From: Samsonia erythrinae
GTDB taxonomy: Bacteria > Pseudomonadota > Gammaproteobacteria > Enterobacterales > Enterobacteriaceae
Length of the DNA stretch: 64,000 bases
Reading direction: 5' to 3'
NCBI RefSeq assembly: GCF_004342665.1
Contig: NZ_SMBY01000002.1
Span: 186,001-250,000 of the forward strand
The notes under the pieces were generated by a model. The model saw only the letters and a program-made list of their open reading frames with translations, searched no databases and was not told where the DNA came from. Both the position numbers and the translations under genes were made by a program. Shown one piece after another: positions 20,060-29,437 of this stretch. Each line of letters opens with the position of its first letter. The first letter of the stretch is position 1.

Positions 20060-20251
20060 GCGGATTCGTCATCGTTGGCTGGATTGGTTCATGCTATGCT
20101 ACCACCAAGCTCCCTTTCGATACCAGAAAGGGCTTGTATCTTCGATTTCGGGTATATATAGTGGCGCCCGCTTTAACTGGCCCGGTGTTACGGGCAACGC
20201 TTATGCGATGTGGCATGCGGGCGCAGGAACGATAAAAGGCAGGAAGGTGGT

Positions 20252-20581
20252 ATGTCTGCACAACCAGTGGATATTCAAATTTTTGGCCGTTCGTTAAGAG
20301 TCAATTGTCCGCCAGAACAACAGGATGCCTTGAATCAGGCTGCGGAAGATCTTAACCAGCGGTTGCAAGATCTTAAAGTTCGCACTAGAGTCACCAACAC
20401 AGAGCAACTGGTGTTTATTGCTGCGTTAAATGTGTGCCATGAGCTGGCGCAGGAACGGGGAAAAACCCGTGATTACGCGGCGAATATGGAGCAGCGTATT
20501 CGCATGTTGCAGCAGACCATTGAACAGGCGTTGCTGGAGCAGGGCAGGATTTCCGAACGCCAGGGCACGCAGTTTGAGTAA
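20252..20581 (+). CDS. zapA: Cell division protein ZapA
   Basis: 109-aa FtsZ-ring-associated protein, the same length as E. coli ZapA. The N-terminal globular part ([18 protein letters not shown]) binds FtsZ; the C-terminal coiled coil (about residues 60-105) drives tetramer formation. The ATG at 20252 follows AGGAAGGTGG. Upstream is a 192-base divergent gap to ygfB; downstream is the 6S RNA gene, the conserved enterobacterial order. Confidence 0.96.
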   Translation: MSAQPVDIQIFGRSLRVNCPPEQQDALNQAAEDLNQRLQDLKVRTRVTNTEQLVFIAALNVCHELAQERGKTRDYAANMEQRIRMLQQTIEQALLEQGRISERQGTQFE

Positions 20582-20655
20582 CGTCGTATTTTGACAAAAG
20601 TCCGGTGTTTTTACGCGATAAGACGTGTTAAGGTTTATCGCGAGTAACGAACAAA

Positions 20656-20838
20656 ATTTCTCTGAGATGTTTGTCAGCGGGTCAGTCCCCTGAGCCGATA
20701 TTTCAAACCAACAGAATATAATGCTCCGTGGTTGGTGAGCACGCTCGGTTCGTCCGAGAAGCCTGAAAACTGCGACGTTATGTTCACCTTGAACCGAGGG
20801 TTCAAGGGTTACAGCCTGCGGCGGCATCTCGGAGATTC
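20656..20838 (+). ncRNA. ssrS: 6S RNA
   Basis: 183 nt, close to E. coli 6S RNA throughout: the 5' end ATTTCTCTGAGATG pairs with the 3' end CATCTCGGAGATTC, and the conserved interior includes CAGTCCCCTGAGCCGATATTT and TTGGTGAGCACGCTCGG. It mimics an open promoter and sequesters the sigma70 holoenzyme in stationary phase. It sits between zapA and ygfA, with which it is cotranscribed in E. coli. Confidence 0.97.
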
Positions 20839-20872
20839 CCTTTCTTTATTTAGCCGTGGCGATGTGCAGCCC

Positions 20873-21547
20873 ATGTCACCTTCTAATCCCACTAACGCCC
20901 CCGATCTTTCAATATCGCCTGCGATGACCGCATTACGTCAGCAGATCCGTCTGGCCGTGCGTCAGCGTCGTCGTTTACTCACGCAGCAACAACAGTCGCA
21001 TTTTGCGCAGCAGGCGTGTGAACGCGTGATTACCCATCCGAAAATCATCCGGGCGGAGAGCGTGGCGGTATTTCTGTCGTTTGATGGCGAGCTTGATACA
21101 CAACCGCTGATTCAACGGCTGTGGCAACAGGGGAAGCGCGTTTATTTACCGGTACTGCACCCGTTTCGCGCCGGGCATCTGTTGTTCCTGCGCTATGCGC
21201 CGGATACCGAGCTGGTGCGCAATCGCTTGAAGATTTTGGAACCGCGTCTGGATGTGCGTCAGGTATTGCCACGGCAACAACTGGACGTCTTGCTGACGCC
21301 GCTGGTGGCGTTTGACGAGCAGGGTCAGCGGCTGGGCATGGGCGGCGGTTTTTACGACCGCACGTTGCAGTATCGCAACCTGACTTCTGATGGGCCGTAT
21401 CCGATCGGCCTGGCCCACGATTGTCAGCAGGTTGACGCGTTGCCAGTTGAAAGCTGGGATATCCCGCTGCCGGAAATTATTACCCCTGCGCGTCATTGGC
21501 GGTGGAATCACGCGTTTTTTAACTGTCCCGGCGACCGTCCGTCGTGA
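20873..21547 (+). CDS. ygfA: 5-formyltetrahydrofolate cyclo-ligase
   Basis: Converts 5-formyl-THF to 5,10-methenyl-THF using ATP. The 224-aa product has the family blocks VAVFLSFDGELDTQPLI, KRVYLPVLHPF and the phosphate-binding LGMGGGFYDRTL. The start is unsure: no strong ribosome-binding site precedes 20873, and an ATG at 20924 would remove 17 residues that E. coli lacks. The C-terminus runs 16 or more residues past the usual end and overlaps the convergent nadR tail by 40 bases. Upstream open codons lie inside the 6S RNA and are not used. Confidence 0.92.
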   Translation: MSPSNPTNAPDLSISPAMTALRQQIRLAVRQRRRLLTQQQQSHFAQQACERVITHPKIIRAESVAVFLSFDGELDTQPLIQRLWQQGKRVYLPVLHPFRAGHLLFLRYAPDTELVRNRLKILEPRLDVRQVLPRQQLDVLLTPLVAFDEQGQRLGMGGGFYDRTLQYRNLTSDGPYPIGLAHDCQQVDALPVESWDIPLPEIITPARHWRWNHAFFNCPGDRPS

Positions 21548-22767
21548 CCCAACATCTGTTGTACCAACGCTACGCAGCGCAGAAAACGTGAATCGTAGTC
21601 TGATTCCTTGATGTAAACGTACTGGATGTTATTTTTCTCCAGCATCGTTTTCAGCAGGTTCTGGAATTCGGTGCGATCGGTGGTGCTGCCTAAACTTCGT
21701 AATCCATCAGCCACCCACGGTGTGTTATTTTCCAGCAAAATCACCAGATCGAAACGGTATTCGTCGATGAGCGCCTGAACGAACGGGTGTTCACGGCCTT
21801 CGTATTTCTTGCAAAACGCCTGCGTCGTAACGAAATCGGTGTCGATAAAGGCCACTTTGTTGGCATATTTAACTGCAAAATCAATATATTGCGCCTGACC
21901 TAGCGCGATCTTGTCGTAGTCGGAATATTGTAGCGCCATCTCGTCGCCGCCGAGATGGGAGAACACGTAATCACGACCATATTCCCAGGCGCTGGTAGTG
22001 TTAAAGATATTCGCCAGTTTGTTCACCAGCGTGGATTTACCGCTGGACTCACCGCCAAGAATGGCGACGGTACGCACAAAAAACGGTTTCACCTCGGTCG
22101 GGATATAGTCCCAGTAGCGGAAGGGGTCGTGACGGATTTGCGAACCGCTGATGTTCATAAAGGATCGCTGCGGGTCGATTAATACGGACTCAATGCCAAG
22201 ATGCGCGCGGTACTGCGGGGCATCCTGCTCTTCGCTGGTGTAAACGAAATTAGGCGTAATGTTTTTTTCCTGCATGAACGCGTTAATGCCTTTGCTCCAC
22301 ACGTCCCAGCCATGTGGATAAGGTTCCATGCCTTGTTCGTTAAAGGCGTGGATATGAATATTTTTCTGATACTTAAAGGTTTGCAGTAGCCAGCGCAGGC
22401 GGTCGCTGACGGTGGGCTGCTGTGACATTGAACTGTTCTCAAACAGCAGTCGGTCGCGAGGCTCGTCATAACCTAAAATCACATGCAGTTCGTCAACCTG
22501 ACTGCATGCGCGCTGGATCAGATAAATGTGTCCGGTGTGTAGCGGATAGAACTTGCCGAAAACAACGCCGATACTCTTTTCATGGCGCGGGAATTCCAGT
22601 TCGAGAAAACGATGCAGCGCTTCCAGTTTCTGCGCGCCAGGGCTTTTTATCTTGTCATTAAGTAATTGACTGAGATAGCCCTTGGTCATATCGGTCGCAT
22701 CGGCGACCTGCTGTAGGGTACACCCCTTCTGCCGGATGGCGGATTTCAGGTAATCAAATGATGACAT
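21508..22767 (-). CDS. nadR: NadR: NAD regulator, NMN adenylyltransferase, ribosylnicotinamide kinase
   Basis: 419-aa trifunctional protein. An N-terminal helix-turn-helix (about 1-60, CTLQQVADATDMTKGYLSQ) represses NAD genes. The middle domain (about 65-225) has the adenylyltransferase signature GKFYPLHTGH and ISGSQIR. The C-terminal kinase domain (about 230-410) has Walker A GGESSGKSTLV. It is the last gene of a serB-radA-nadR run on minus. A 116-base gap before it holds a full NadR box, suggesting its own promoter and autoregulation. Confidence 0.96.
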   Translation of the reverse strand: MSSFDYLKSAIRQKGCTLQQVADATDMTKGYLSQLLNDKIKSPGAQKLEALHRFLELEFPRHEKSIGVVFGKFYPLHTGHIYLIQRACSQVDELHVILGYDEPRDRLLFENSSMSQQPTVSDRLRWLLQTFKYQKNIHIHAFNEQGMEPYPHGWDVWSKGINAFMQEKNITPNFVYTSEEQDAPQYRAHLGIESVLIDPQRSFMNISGSQIRHDPFRYWDYIPTEVKPFFVRTVAILGGESSGKSTLVNKLANIFNTTSAWEYGRDYVFSHLGGDEMALQYSDYDKIALGQAQYIDFAVKYANKVAFIDTDFVTTQAFCKKYEGREHPFVQALIDEYRFDLVILLENNTPWVADGLRSLGSTTDRTEFQNLLKTMLEKNNIQYVYIKESDYDSRFLRCVALVQQMLGHDGRSPGQLKNA

Positions 22768-22780
22768 GGCGCAGTACTCT

Positions 22781-22798
22781 TGTTTAGTTTGCTAAACA
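22781..22798. promoter_or_regulatory. NadR box upstream of nadR
   Basis: TGTTTA, six bases, TAAACA: a perfect 6-6-6 palindrome equal to the published NadR operator consensus. It ends 14 bases from the nadR start codon, in the radA-nadR gap. Binding here should repress nadR itself. Confidence 0.85.
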
Positions 22799-22883
22799 AA
22801 ATACCACAAGATCGCGCAATAGCCGCTTTTTTCCCCTCCGTTGGATCGTCGGAGGGAGGCAAGATGAATATTGCCGCGTCCGG

Positions 22884-24266
22884 TTACAGATCGTCGAGGA
22901 TCGCCAGCGCATCGGCCAGCTTTTTCACGCCGAACACCTGCATATTGGCCGGTGCTTTTTTCGGCATATTGGCATGCGGCACGATGGCGCGTTTGAAACC
23001 GTGCTTGGCGGCCTCGGCGATCCGCTCTTGTCCGCTGGGAACCGGACGAATTTCGCCAGCCAGACCGACCTCGCCGAAGATGACCAGATCCTGCGGCAGC
23101 GGACGATCGCGGAAGCTGGAAACCAGCGACAGCAGCAGCGCCAGATCGGCGCTGGTTTCGGTGACTTTGACGCCGCCGACGACATTGACGAACACATCCT
23201 GATCCGACATCTGCAAGCCGCCGTGACGGTGCAGCACCGCCAGCAGGATAGCCAACCGGTTTTGCTCCAGCCCGACCGCCACGCGCCGCGGGTTTGCCAT
23301 CATAGACTGATCCACCAGGGCCTGGATCTCCACCAGCAGCGGACGAGTGCCTTCCCACACCACCATGACCGAGCTACCGGAGGTTATTTCGTCACCGCGG
23401 CTGAGGAAGATAGCCGATGGGTTGCTGACTTCGCGCAGCCCCTGTTCCGTCATGGCGAACACGCCCAGTTCATTGACCGCGCCAAAGCGATTCTTATGGC
23501 TGCGCAGCGTGCGAAAACGTGAGTCGGCGTCACCGTCGAGCAGGACGGAGCAGTCGATGCAGTGTTCCAGCACTTTCGGCCCCGCCAGTGAACCGTCTTT
23601 GGTGACGTGCCCGACCATGACGATGGCCACGCCGCGGGTTTTGGCGAAGCGCGTCAGATAGGCGGCGGTTTCACGCACCTGCGCCACGCTGCCGGGGGAG
23701 GATTGAATGTCGGCGAGATGCATGACCTGAATGGAGTCGATCACCATCAGCTTCGGCTGTTCCTGTTCGGCAATCAGGCAAATTTGTTCGATGCTGGTTT
23801 CAGACAGCATGTTGAGATTGTGCGTCGGCAGGTTGAGCCGATGCGCCCGCATCGCCACCTGCTGTAGTGATTCTTCCCCGGTGACGTACAGGGTTTTCAT
23901 CGTTTCCGATAGCTTGCAGAGCGTTTGCAACAGCAGGGTGCTCTTACCTGCGCCGGGGTTCCCGCCGATCAGGATTGCGCTGCCCGGTACGACACCGCCG
24001 CCGAGAACGCGATCAAATTCCTGAAAACCGGTGGAAAAGCGAGGTAGCGCCTCCAAACTGATCTCCGAGAGTTTTTGCACCTTACTGATGCCCGCGCTCT
24101 CCCCCGCGTAGCCGGTGAGACGCTCGGAACGCGAAGCGGCTCCCGACGCCAGACGAACTTCGGTAATGGTATTCCAGGCATGGCAAGCGCTGCATTGCCC
24201 TTGCCAGCGCGGATAATCGGCTCCGCATTCATTACAGACAAACGCTCGTTTGACGGCTTTTGCCAC
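22884..24266 (-). CDS. radA: DNA repair protein RadA (Sms)
   Basis: 460-aa RecA-like ATPase that promotes branch migration of recombination intermediates, the same length as E. coli RadA. An N-terminal C4 zinc finger (CNECGADYPRWQGQCSAC, residues 11-28), Walker A GGNPGAGKST near 100, the RadA-specific KNRFG motif near 255 and a C-terminal Lon-like domain are all visible. It starts 31 bases after the serB stop. Confidence 0.97.
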   Translation of the reverse strand: MAKAVKRAFVCNECGADYPRWQGQCSACHAWNTITEVRLASGAASRSERLTGYAGESAGISKVQKLSEISLEALPRFSTGFQEFDRVLGGGVVPGSAILIGGNPGAGKSTLLLQTLCKLSETMKTLYVTGEESLQQVAMRAHRLNLPTHNLNMLSETSIEQICLIAEQEQPKLMVIDSIQVMHLADIQSSPGSVAQVRETAAYLTRFAKTRGVAIVMVGHVTKDGSLAGPKVLEHCIDCSVLLDGDADSRFRTLRSHKNRFGAVNELGVFAMTEQGLREVSNPSAIFLSRGDEITSGSSVMVVWEGTRPLLVEIQALVDQSMMANPRRVAVGLEQNRLAILLAVLHRHGGLQMSDQDVFVNVVGGVKVTETSADLALLLSLVSSFRDRPLPQDLVIFGEVGLAGEIRPVPSGQERIAEAAKHGFKRAIVPHANMPKKAPANMQVFGVKKLADALAILDDL

Positions 24267-24297
24267 GTCTCACCTCCACTGATTAACGCTCTTCGTG

Positions 24298-25260
24298 TCA
24301 CATACTGCCGCTGAGGATGCACATCACGCCGGTCAGGTCGGCATGGCGAATACTGACCGCGGATTGCTCATTAACTTTGGGCTTGGCGTGATAGGCAATG
24401 CCTAAGCTGGCCGTTTTGATCATCGGCAAATCGTTGGCGCCGTCGCCGATGGCAACGGTTTGGTGCATCGGGATCGCCAGCTTTTCCGCCAGCCGTTGTA
24501 ACGTGGTGGCCTTATATTTTGCATCGATAATCGGGCCGATGACTTCACCCGTTAACTTACCGTCTTTCATGCCTAACTCGTTGGCGACCGCGGCGACCAG
24601 ACCGAGTTCATCACGCAAATAATCGGCAAAGTAGGTAAAGCCGCCAGACGCGATCGCCACGTGCCAACCCGCCTCTTGAAGCTGACTGACCATATTACGC
24701 AGGCCCGGCATCAGCGGCAGCGTTTTGAGCACCGTTTGTAAAATAGCCGCATCGGCACCTTTTAAGGTGCCGACACGTTGGCGCAGGCTGGCGGAGAAAT
24801 CCAGTTCGCCGCGCATCGCGCGTTCGGTCAATTCAGCGACCTGTTCGCCGGTGCCTGCCAGTTTGGCGATCTCATCGATACACTCGATCTGAATCGCGGT
24901 GGAGTCCATGTCCATGACCAGCAGGCCCGGTGCGCGCAGCGTCGGCGCATTGCGCATCGCGGCGACATCGATATTCAGCTCATGAGCCAGCTTGGTGGCG
25001 CGCGGCGTCAGTGTGCCGGCCAGACGCACAACCTGATATTCTCCCACGTTCCAGGCGCTGACAATCACCATGGCGCTCCCCAGTTTACGCTGATAGCGGG
25101 AAATCAGGTTCTTATCGAGCACATCGCTGTAAATCAGCCAGCCGGTATCGCCAGCGCGGTAGTCAAGCGGCATGACTTCATCGCCGCTCAGTGATAACGG
25201 CAGTCCCGGCCAACAGTTAATCTCATTCGGGAGATCACGATAGGTCAGACTATTCGACAT
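24298..25260 (-). CDS. serB: Phosphoserine phosphatase
   Basis: 320-aa HAD-superfamily phosphatase, the last step of serine synthesis. HAD motif I is VMDMDSTAIQIECIDE (nucleophile Asp near residue 117), motif II AIASGGFTYF, motif III/IV GDGANDLPMIK. An N-terminal ACT-like region of about 100 residues is as in E. coli SerB (322 aa). It is divergent from smp across 143 bases and heads serB-radA-nadR. Confidence 0.96.
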   Translation of the reverse strand: MSNSLTYRDLPNEINCWPGLPLSLSGDEVMPLDYRAGDTGWLIYSDVLDKNLISRYQRKLGSAMVIVSAWNVGEYQVVRLAGTLTPRATKLAHELNIDVAAMRNAPTLRAPGLLVMDMDSTAIQIECIDEIAKLAGTGEQVAELTERAMRGELDFSASLRQRVGTLKGADAAILQTVLKTLPLMPGLRNMVSQLQEAGWHVAIASGGFTYFADYLRDELGLVAAVANELGMKDGKLTGEVIGPIIDAKYKATTLQRLAEKLAIPMHQTVAIGDGANDLPMIKTASLGIAYHAKPKVNEQSAVSIRHADLTGVMCILSGSM

Positions 25261-25403
25261 GGGGTAAATCCTCTGCTGGCGCTCACGCGATAAAAAGGGA
25301 TGCGGCGTCGACCAAACATATCCCTCTAAAAACAGGGCAACAAGCTATCCTATCGTCGGCGCTTCTGGCAACATGAAAGTATCCAAAACGCGTAAGGATT
25401 ATC

Positions 25404-26102
25404 ATGGTTCGCGCCCGGTTAAAATTCCGTCTACATCGCACGGCGATCGTGCTGATTTGCCTCGCTCTGCTGGTGGTATTAATGCAGGGGGCATCCTATT
25501 TTAGTTTGAGCCACCAGATGGCCCGCTCTGAACAGGTTGAAGAACTGGCGCGCACGCTGTCCAGACAGGTGGCGTATAGCCTTTCTCCGCTCATGGGCAG
25601 TGCGGATAGTAACGGCACGCAAATTAACACCATTCTCAAACAGCTTACCGATCACAGCCGTATTCTGGATGCCAGCGTATACCAGCAGGACGGAACATTG
25701 GTGGCGCATGTCGGTGAACAGGTGCAACTGCGAGACCGGCTGGCGTTGGATGGGAATCGGGTCGGCAGTTACTCCAACCACCAGTTGGTGCAGCCCATTG
25801 AGGGAAAAGAGGAGCCGATCGGCTTCCTGCGTATTACGCTGGATACGCATGTGCTGGCGACCGAAGCCAGACAGGTGGATAACACCACGAATATTTTACG
25901 TCTGATGATGCTGGTGTCGTTGGCTATCGGCATCATTTTAACCCGAACGCTTTTGCAAAATCGCCGTACCCGTTGGCAACAGTCGCCCTATTTGCTGACC
26001 GCCAGTACGCCGGTAAACGAAGACGGAAATGATGCCGCGTCTGACGCGTTATCAAACGGCGAGGCGGTCGTGAAAGCGAAGGGCGAAGAGAAAAGCCTCT
26101 GA
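25404..26102 (+). CDS. ytjB: Smp/YtjB membrane protein
   Basis: 232-aa inner-membrane protein, next to serB as in E. coli. Helix at about residues 12-32, a periplasmic domain with conserved LARTLSRQVAYSLSPLM and ILDASVYQQDGTLVAHVG, a second helix at about 160-182, then a cytoplasmic tail longer than in E. coli (214 aa) and of low complexity. The role is unknown; SMP/AhpE-type homology is often noted. AAGGA precedes the ATG. Confidence 0.9.
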   Translation: MVRARLKFRLHRTAIVLICLALLVVLMQGASYFSLSHQMARSEQVEELARTLSRQVAYSLSPLMGSADSNGTQINTILKQLTDHSRILDASVYQQDGTLVAHVGEQVQLRDRLALDGNRVGSYSNHQLVQPIEGKEEPIGFLRITLDTHVLATEARQVDNTTNILRLMMLVSLAIGIILTRTLLQNRRTRWQQSPYLLTASTPVNEDGNDAASDALSNGEAVVKAKGEEKSL

Positions 26103-26146
26103 CGTTTACCCCCGTAAAAACACGCGGTTTGTGCGGGGGGATGCGG

Positions 26147-27070
26147 CTATTTCAACTGCTGCTGAAACTGTATCCAGTGAGACTGAAATTGGCTCACGAC
26201 GGAGAGGTGTTCGCTTTGGGTATAGCGATCGCTGGTCGTGGCGGAAATGTAGTGGCGGAAGTTGTCAAACCAGGAGTCCACATTGGGTGATGCGGTCAGA
26301 GAAAAGATGTTCTGGCGCTGTAGCTGGGTGGTGGATGTTCCTTCGGCGTTCTTCTGTAGTTCCTGAAAGGTGGTATTCGCCTTGTCGCTGTCCCCGGCGT
26401 CGACGCTGCGCTGATACTCATCTTGCAGAATATTTTTTTCCAGATGACTCAGCGCTTCAGACTGATAGGCGATGAAGTCCTGAATATCCTGATCGGCCTT
26501 CTGGTGGGCGCTGCTATCCACATAGCGATTTTTCAGTTCTTCCAGCTTTGCGGCTTTTAGCGTGATTTCGATGCTATCGGTGGTGTAGCTCCAGGTTGTC
26601 ACGCTGGATGGTTTAGATAACGCCTGATTGACCAGACCGATAAACGCTTCTTTACTGATGTCGCTGTCTGCCTTGAGGTTATTCGACCATTCCTCGATCG
26701 CTATCTTGTTCATGCTCATATTATCAATCGAGAGGTTGATGCCCGGTTGGGTATCGGCTGTGTTGCTTTGCTGTATGAGATTGCGTGTTTTCAGTATTTG
26801 TTCCTGTCTTGTATTTTCTCCCTCTTTACTCCGCATGGACGGTGGCGCATTGGCTATGGTGTCTTTCAGGCGTTCTATCGCTTCTGAAGAGAGGGTGATC
26901 GTGCGGGCTGCGGGGAGGGTTTTTCCCGTAATGGGATCGACAATGGCGCTGTTGTCGCTGCTGACCGGGGGTGATTCTGGCTTTGTAGAGGCTGGTGTCG
27001 TCGTTGAAGATATCGCGGTGCTTGGGGCCTGAGAATTGCTATGACCCGTATTATTTACAGACATGCTCAT
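26147..27070 (-). CDS. Uncharacterised Ser/Thr/Gln-rich protein
   Basis: 307-aa protein that I do not recognise. The first 60 residues are a disordered Ser/Thr/Pro/Asn-rich tract with almost no charge; the rest is Gln-rich, helical and polar, with repeated amphipathic stretches (about 85-110, 165-240) and no membrane helix or Sec signal. The ATG at 27070 is preceded by GGAGAG; another at 27064 is possible, and 27112 has no such site. It lies alone between smp (convergent) and prfC (divergent). The composition resembles type III secreted proteins, but I found no hrp box upstream, so this is only a suggestion. Confidence 0.6.
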   Translation of the reverse strand: MSMSVNNTGHSNSQAPSTAISSTTTPASTKPESPPVSSDNSAIVDPITGKTLPAARTITLSSEAIERLKDTIANAPPSMRSKEGENTRQEQILKTRNLIQQSNTADTQPGINLSIDNMSMNKIAIEEWSNNLKADSDISKEAFIGLVNQALSKPSSVTTWSYTTDSIEITLKAAKLEELKNRYVDSSAHQKADQDIQDFIAYQSEALSHLEKNILQDEYQRSVDAGDSDKANTTFQELQKNAEGTSTTQLQRQNIFSLTASPNVDSWFDNFRHYISATTSDRYTQSEHLSVVSQFQSHWIQFQQQLK

Positions 27071-27365
27071 ATTCTCTCCGTGGTGCGATTGAATGGTTAA
27101 ATATTGACCCAAACATTATCGGCTGGTTTCCTAAAATTCTTTACACCTCTTTGATGAGGCGTCGTGTCGTTCGGTGGAGAAGCCGCGCCGGGGCATCCGT
27201 TGCAAACGTTCTACCCGCTGTTTCTGCCATCACCGATTGTGTCTGCCCTTTAAATCAGGGAAAATACCCGACTTACTGTTATTTTCCTTTGCCTGACGTT
27301 CTGACATCGGTGTGTAGTTAACGTGATGCTGACGCCGGGTGGCTAACAAAAGAAACCTGAAAATC

Positions 27366-28955
27366 ATGTCTCCAAGTGAATACGCCCGCGAAGTCTCTAA
27401 AAGAAGAACGTTCGCCATCATTTCTCACCCCGACGCCGGTAAAACGACGATTACCGAGAAGGTGTTGCTGTTTGGACAAGCGATCCAGACTGCCGGTTCG
27501 GTAAAAGGGCGTGGTTCGAGCCAGCATGCGAAATCCGACTGGATGGAGATGGAAAAGCAGCGCGGTATCTCGATCACCACGTCTGTGATGCAGTTTCCTT
27601 ATCGTGACTGTCTGATCAATCTGCTGGATACGCCGGGACATGAAGACTTCTCCGAAGATACCTACCGCACGCTGACGGCGGTGGACTGCTGTCTGATGGT
27701 GATTGATGCCGCCAAAGGCGTCGAAGATCGTACCCGTAAGCTGATGGAAGTCACCCGCCTGCGCGATACGCCGATTTTGACGTTCATGAACAAACTTGAC
27801 CGCGATATCCGCGATCCAATGGAAGTGCTGGATGAGGTGGAAAGCGAGCTGAAGATTGCCTGCGCGCCCATCACCTGGCCGATTGGTTGCGGTAAGCTAT
27901 TCAAAGGCGTGTATCACCTTTATAACGATGAAACTTACCTGTATCAGACCGGTAAGGGCCACACGATTCAGGACGTGCGCGTCGTTAAAGGGTTGGATAA
28001 CCCGGATCTGGACGTGGCCGTTGGCGAAGATCTGGCGGCACAGCTGCGTGAAGAGCTGGAGCTGGTAAAAGGCGCTTCGCATGAATTTGAGCTGGATGCG
28101 TTTCGCGCCGGGGAATTGACGCCGGTCTTCTTTGGGACCGCGCTGGGTAACTTTGGCGTTGACCACATGCTGAACGGGCTGGTGTCCTGGGCGCCAGCGC
28201 CGATGCCGCGCAAGACCGATACGCGAGAAGTCACGGCGGTTGAGGAGAAATTCAGCGGCTTTGTTTTCAAGATTCAGGCCAATATGGATCCGAAACACCG
28301 TGACCGCGTGGCGTTTATGCGCGTGGTGTCCGGGAAGTATGAAAAAGGCATGAAACTGCGTCAGGTGCGTACCGGTAAAGACGTGGTGATTTCAGATGCG
28401 CTGACCTTTATGGCGGGTGACCGCTCGCATGTTGAAGAGGCGTTTCCGGGCGACATTATCGGCTTACACAATCACGGCACTATCCAGATTGGCGATACCT
28501 TTACGCAGGGTGAAGAGATGAAATTCACCGGCATTCCCAACTTCGCGCCAGAACTCTTCCGGCGTATTCGCCTGCGCGATCCGCTCAAGCAGAAACAGCT
28601 GCTGAAAGGGCTGGTGCAGCTGTCGGAAGAGGGCGCTGTGCAGGTATTTCGTCCGTTGAGTAACAACGATCTGATCGTGGGTGCTGTCGGCGTGCTGCAA
28701 TTTGATGTGGTTGTGGCCCGTTTGAAAACGGAATATAACGTTGAGGCGATTTACGAGTCGGTTAACGTTTCTACCGCGCGCTGGGTGGAATGCCGCGATG
28801 CGAAGAAATTCGAGGAGTTTAAGCGTAAGAACGAGCTGCACCTGGCGCTGGACGGCGGTGATAATCTGACATATGTGGCGCCGACGATGGTGAACCTGAA
28901 CCTGACGCGTGAACGCTACCCTGAAGTGACGTTCCACCAGACGCGCGAGCACTGA
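27366..28955 (+). CDS. prfC: Peptide chain release factor 3
   Basis: 529-aa translational GTPase that recycles RF1/RF2. G1 [13 protein letters not shown] near residue 18, G3 [15 protein letters not shown]4 NKLDRD, then domains II and III. The ATG at 27366 gives exactly the E. coli length; an in-frame GTG at 27339 would add nine residues. It precedes osmY as in E. coli, here with 482 bases between. Confidence 0.97.
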   Translation: MSPSEYAREVSKRRTFAIISHPDAGKTTITEKVLLFGQAIQTAGSVKGRGSSQHAKSDWMEMEKQRGISITTSVMQFPYRDCLINLLDTPGHEDFSEDTYRTLTAVDCCLMVIDAAKGVEDRTRKLMEVTRLRDTPILTFMNKLDRDIRDPMEVLDEVESELKIACAPITWPIGCGKLFKGVYHLYNDETYLYQTGKGHTIQDVRVVKGLDNPDLDVAVGEDLAAQLREELELVKGASHEFELDAFRAGELTPVFFGTALGNFGVDHMLNGLVSWAPAPMPRKTDTREVTAVEEKFSGFVFKIQANMDPKHRDRVAFMRVVSGKYEKGMKLRQVRTGKDVVISDALTFMAGDRSHVEEAFPGDIIGLHNHGTIQIGDTFTQGEEMKFTGIPNFAPELFRRIRLRDPLKQKQLLKGLVQLSEEGAVQVFRPLSNNDLIVGAVGVLQFDVVVARLKTEYNVEAIYESVNVSTARWVECRDAKKFEEFKRKNELHLALDGGDNLTYVAPTMVNLNLTRERYPEVTFHQTREH

Positions 28956-29014
28956 TTCACGACGTGCGTGTGCCTGCGGCGTTTGGATGACGACCAGATA
29001 GATAGCGTAACTCT

Positions 29015-29060
29015 CACCCGGTGTTGTTTGGCCCTGATGCCAGAAATACCGGGTGTTTTT
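29015..29060 (+). terminator. Terminator downstream of prfC
   Basis: CACCCGGT at 29015-29022 pairs with ACCGGGTG at 29048-29055, with an inner TGGC/GCCA stem in the loop, followed by a T-rich tract (TTTTTCTTTTT). It lies 60 bases after prfC. Confidence 0.7.
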
Positions 29061-29198
29061 CTTTTTAAATTCTTTAAAAATCAATTCATTGAGTTGTTCC
29101 CTTCCTTGTCTTTACGCCGTTTTTTACGACCACAGACAAATCTGAATTGCTGAACATATTTTCCCGTGACCCTGTGATTTTTCATTCTGTGGGCTATA

Positions 29199-29240
29199 GT
29201 TAACAACGTGTTAACTGCTTTGGCGCGTTAAACTGTTAAC
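29199..29240. repeat. Cluster of GTTAAC palindromes upstream of osmY
   Basis: GTTAAC at 29199, 29210 and 29235, and GTTAAAC at 29227, all in 42 bases of AT-rich DNA about 200 bases before osmY. The rest of the 482-base gap (28956-29437) holds the prfC terminator and the osmY promoter region, with no gene. The repeats could be operator sites. Confidence 0.4.
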
Positions 29241-29437
29241 ATCATTAAAGCTGGTTCATTGTTTTAGTTTATTTTGCATTTGCAATTTAATGCTCTGATT
29301 TTTCTATGTAATAAGATGAAATCGTCGGAGTGTTGATAACGTCGTCATCACCTGATTCTTTGAGGAATGCACAGGCGTGAATGTGACCCATATCGGTAGT
29401 TTCGGGTTGATAGAAAAGCATAAGAGGGAAGACATCG

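Noticed and set aside
20732..20872. Upstream extension of ygfA through the 6S RNA
   Set aside because: These codons lie inside the conserved 6S RNA sequence; the frame is open by chance.
22834..22856. Hairpin in the radA-nadR gap as a terminator
   Set aside because: CCCTCCG/CGGAGGG pairs well, but on minus it is followed by an A-run, not a U-run, so it is not a standard terminator.
27071..27200. hrp-box promoter for the 307-aa orphan gene
   Set aside because: A CCGTGG-like half was seen but the partner GGAACC half and the 15-16 base spacing are missing.
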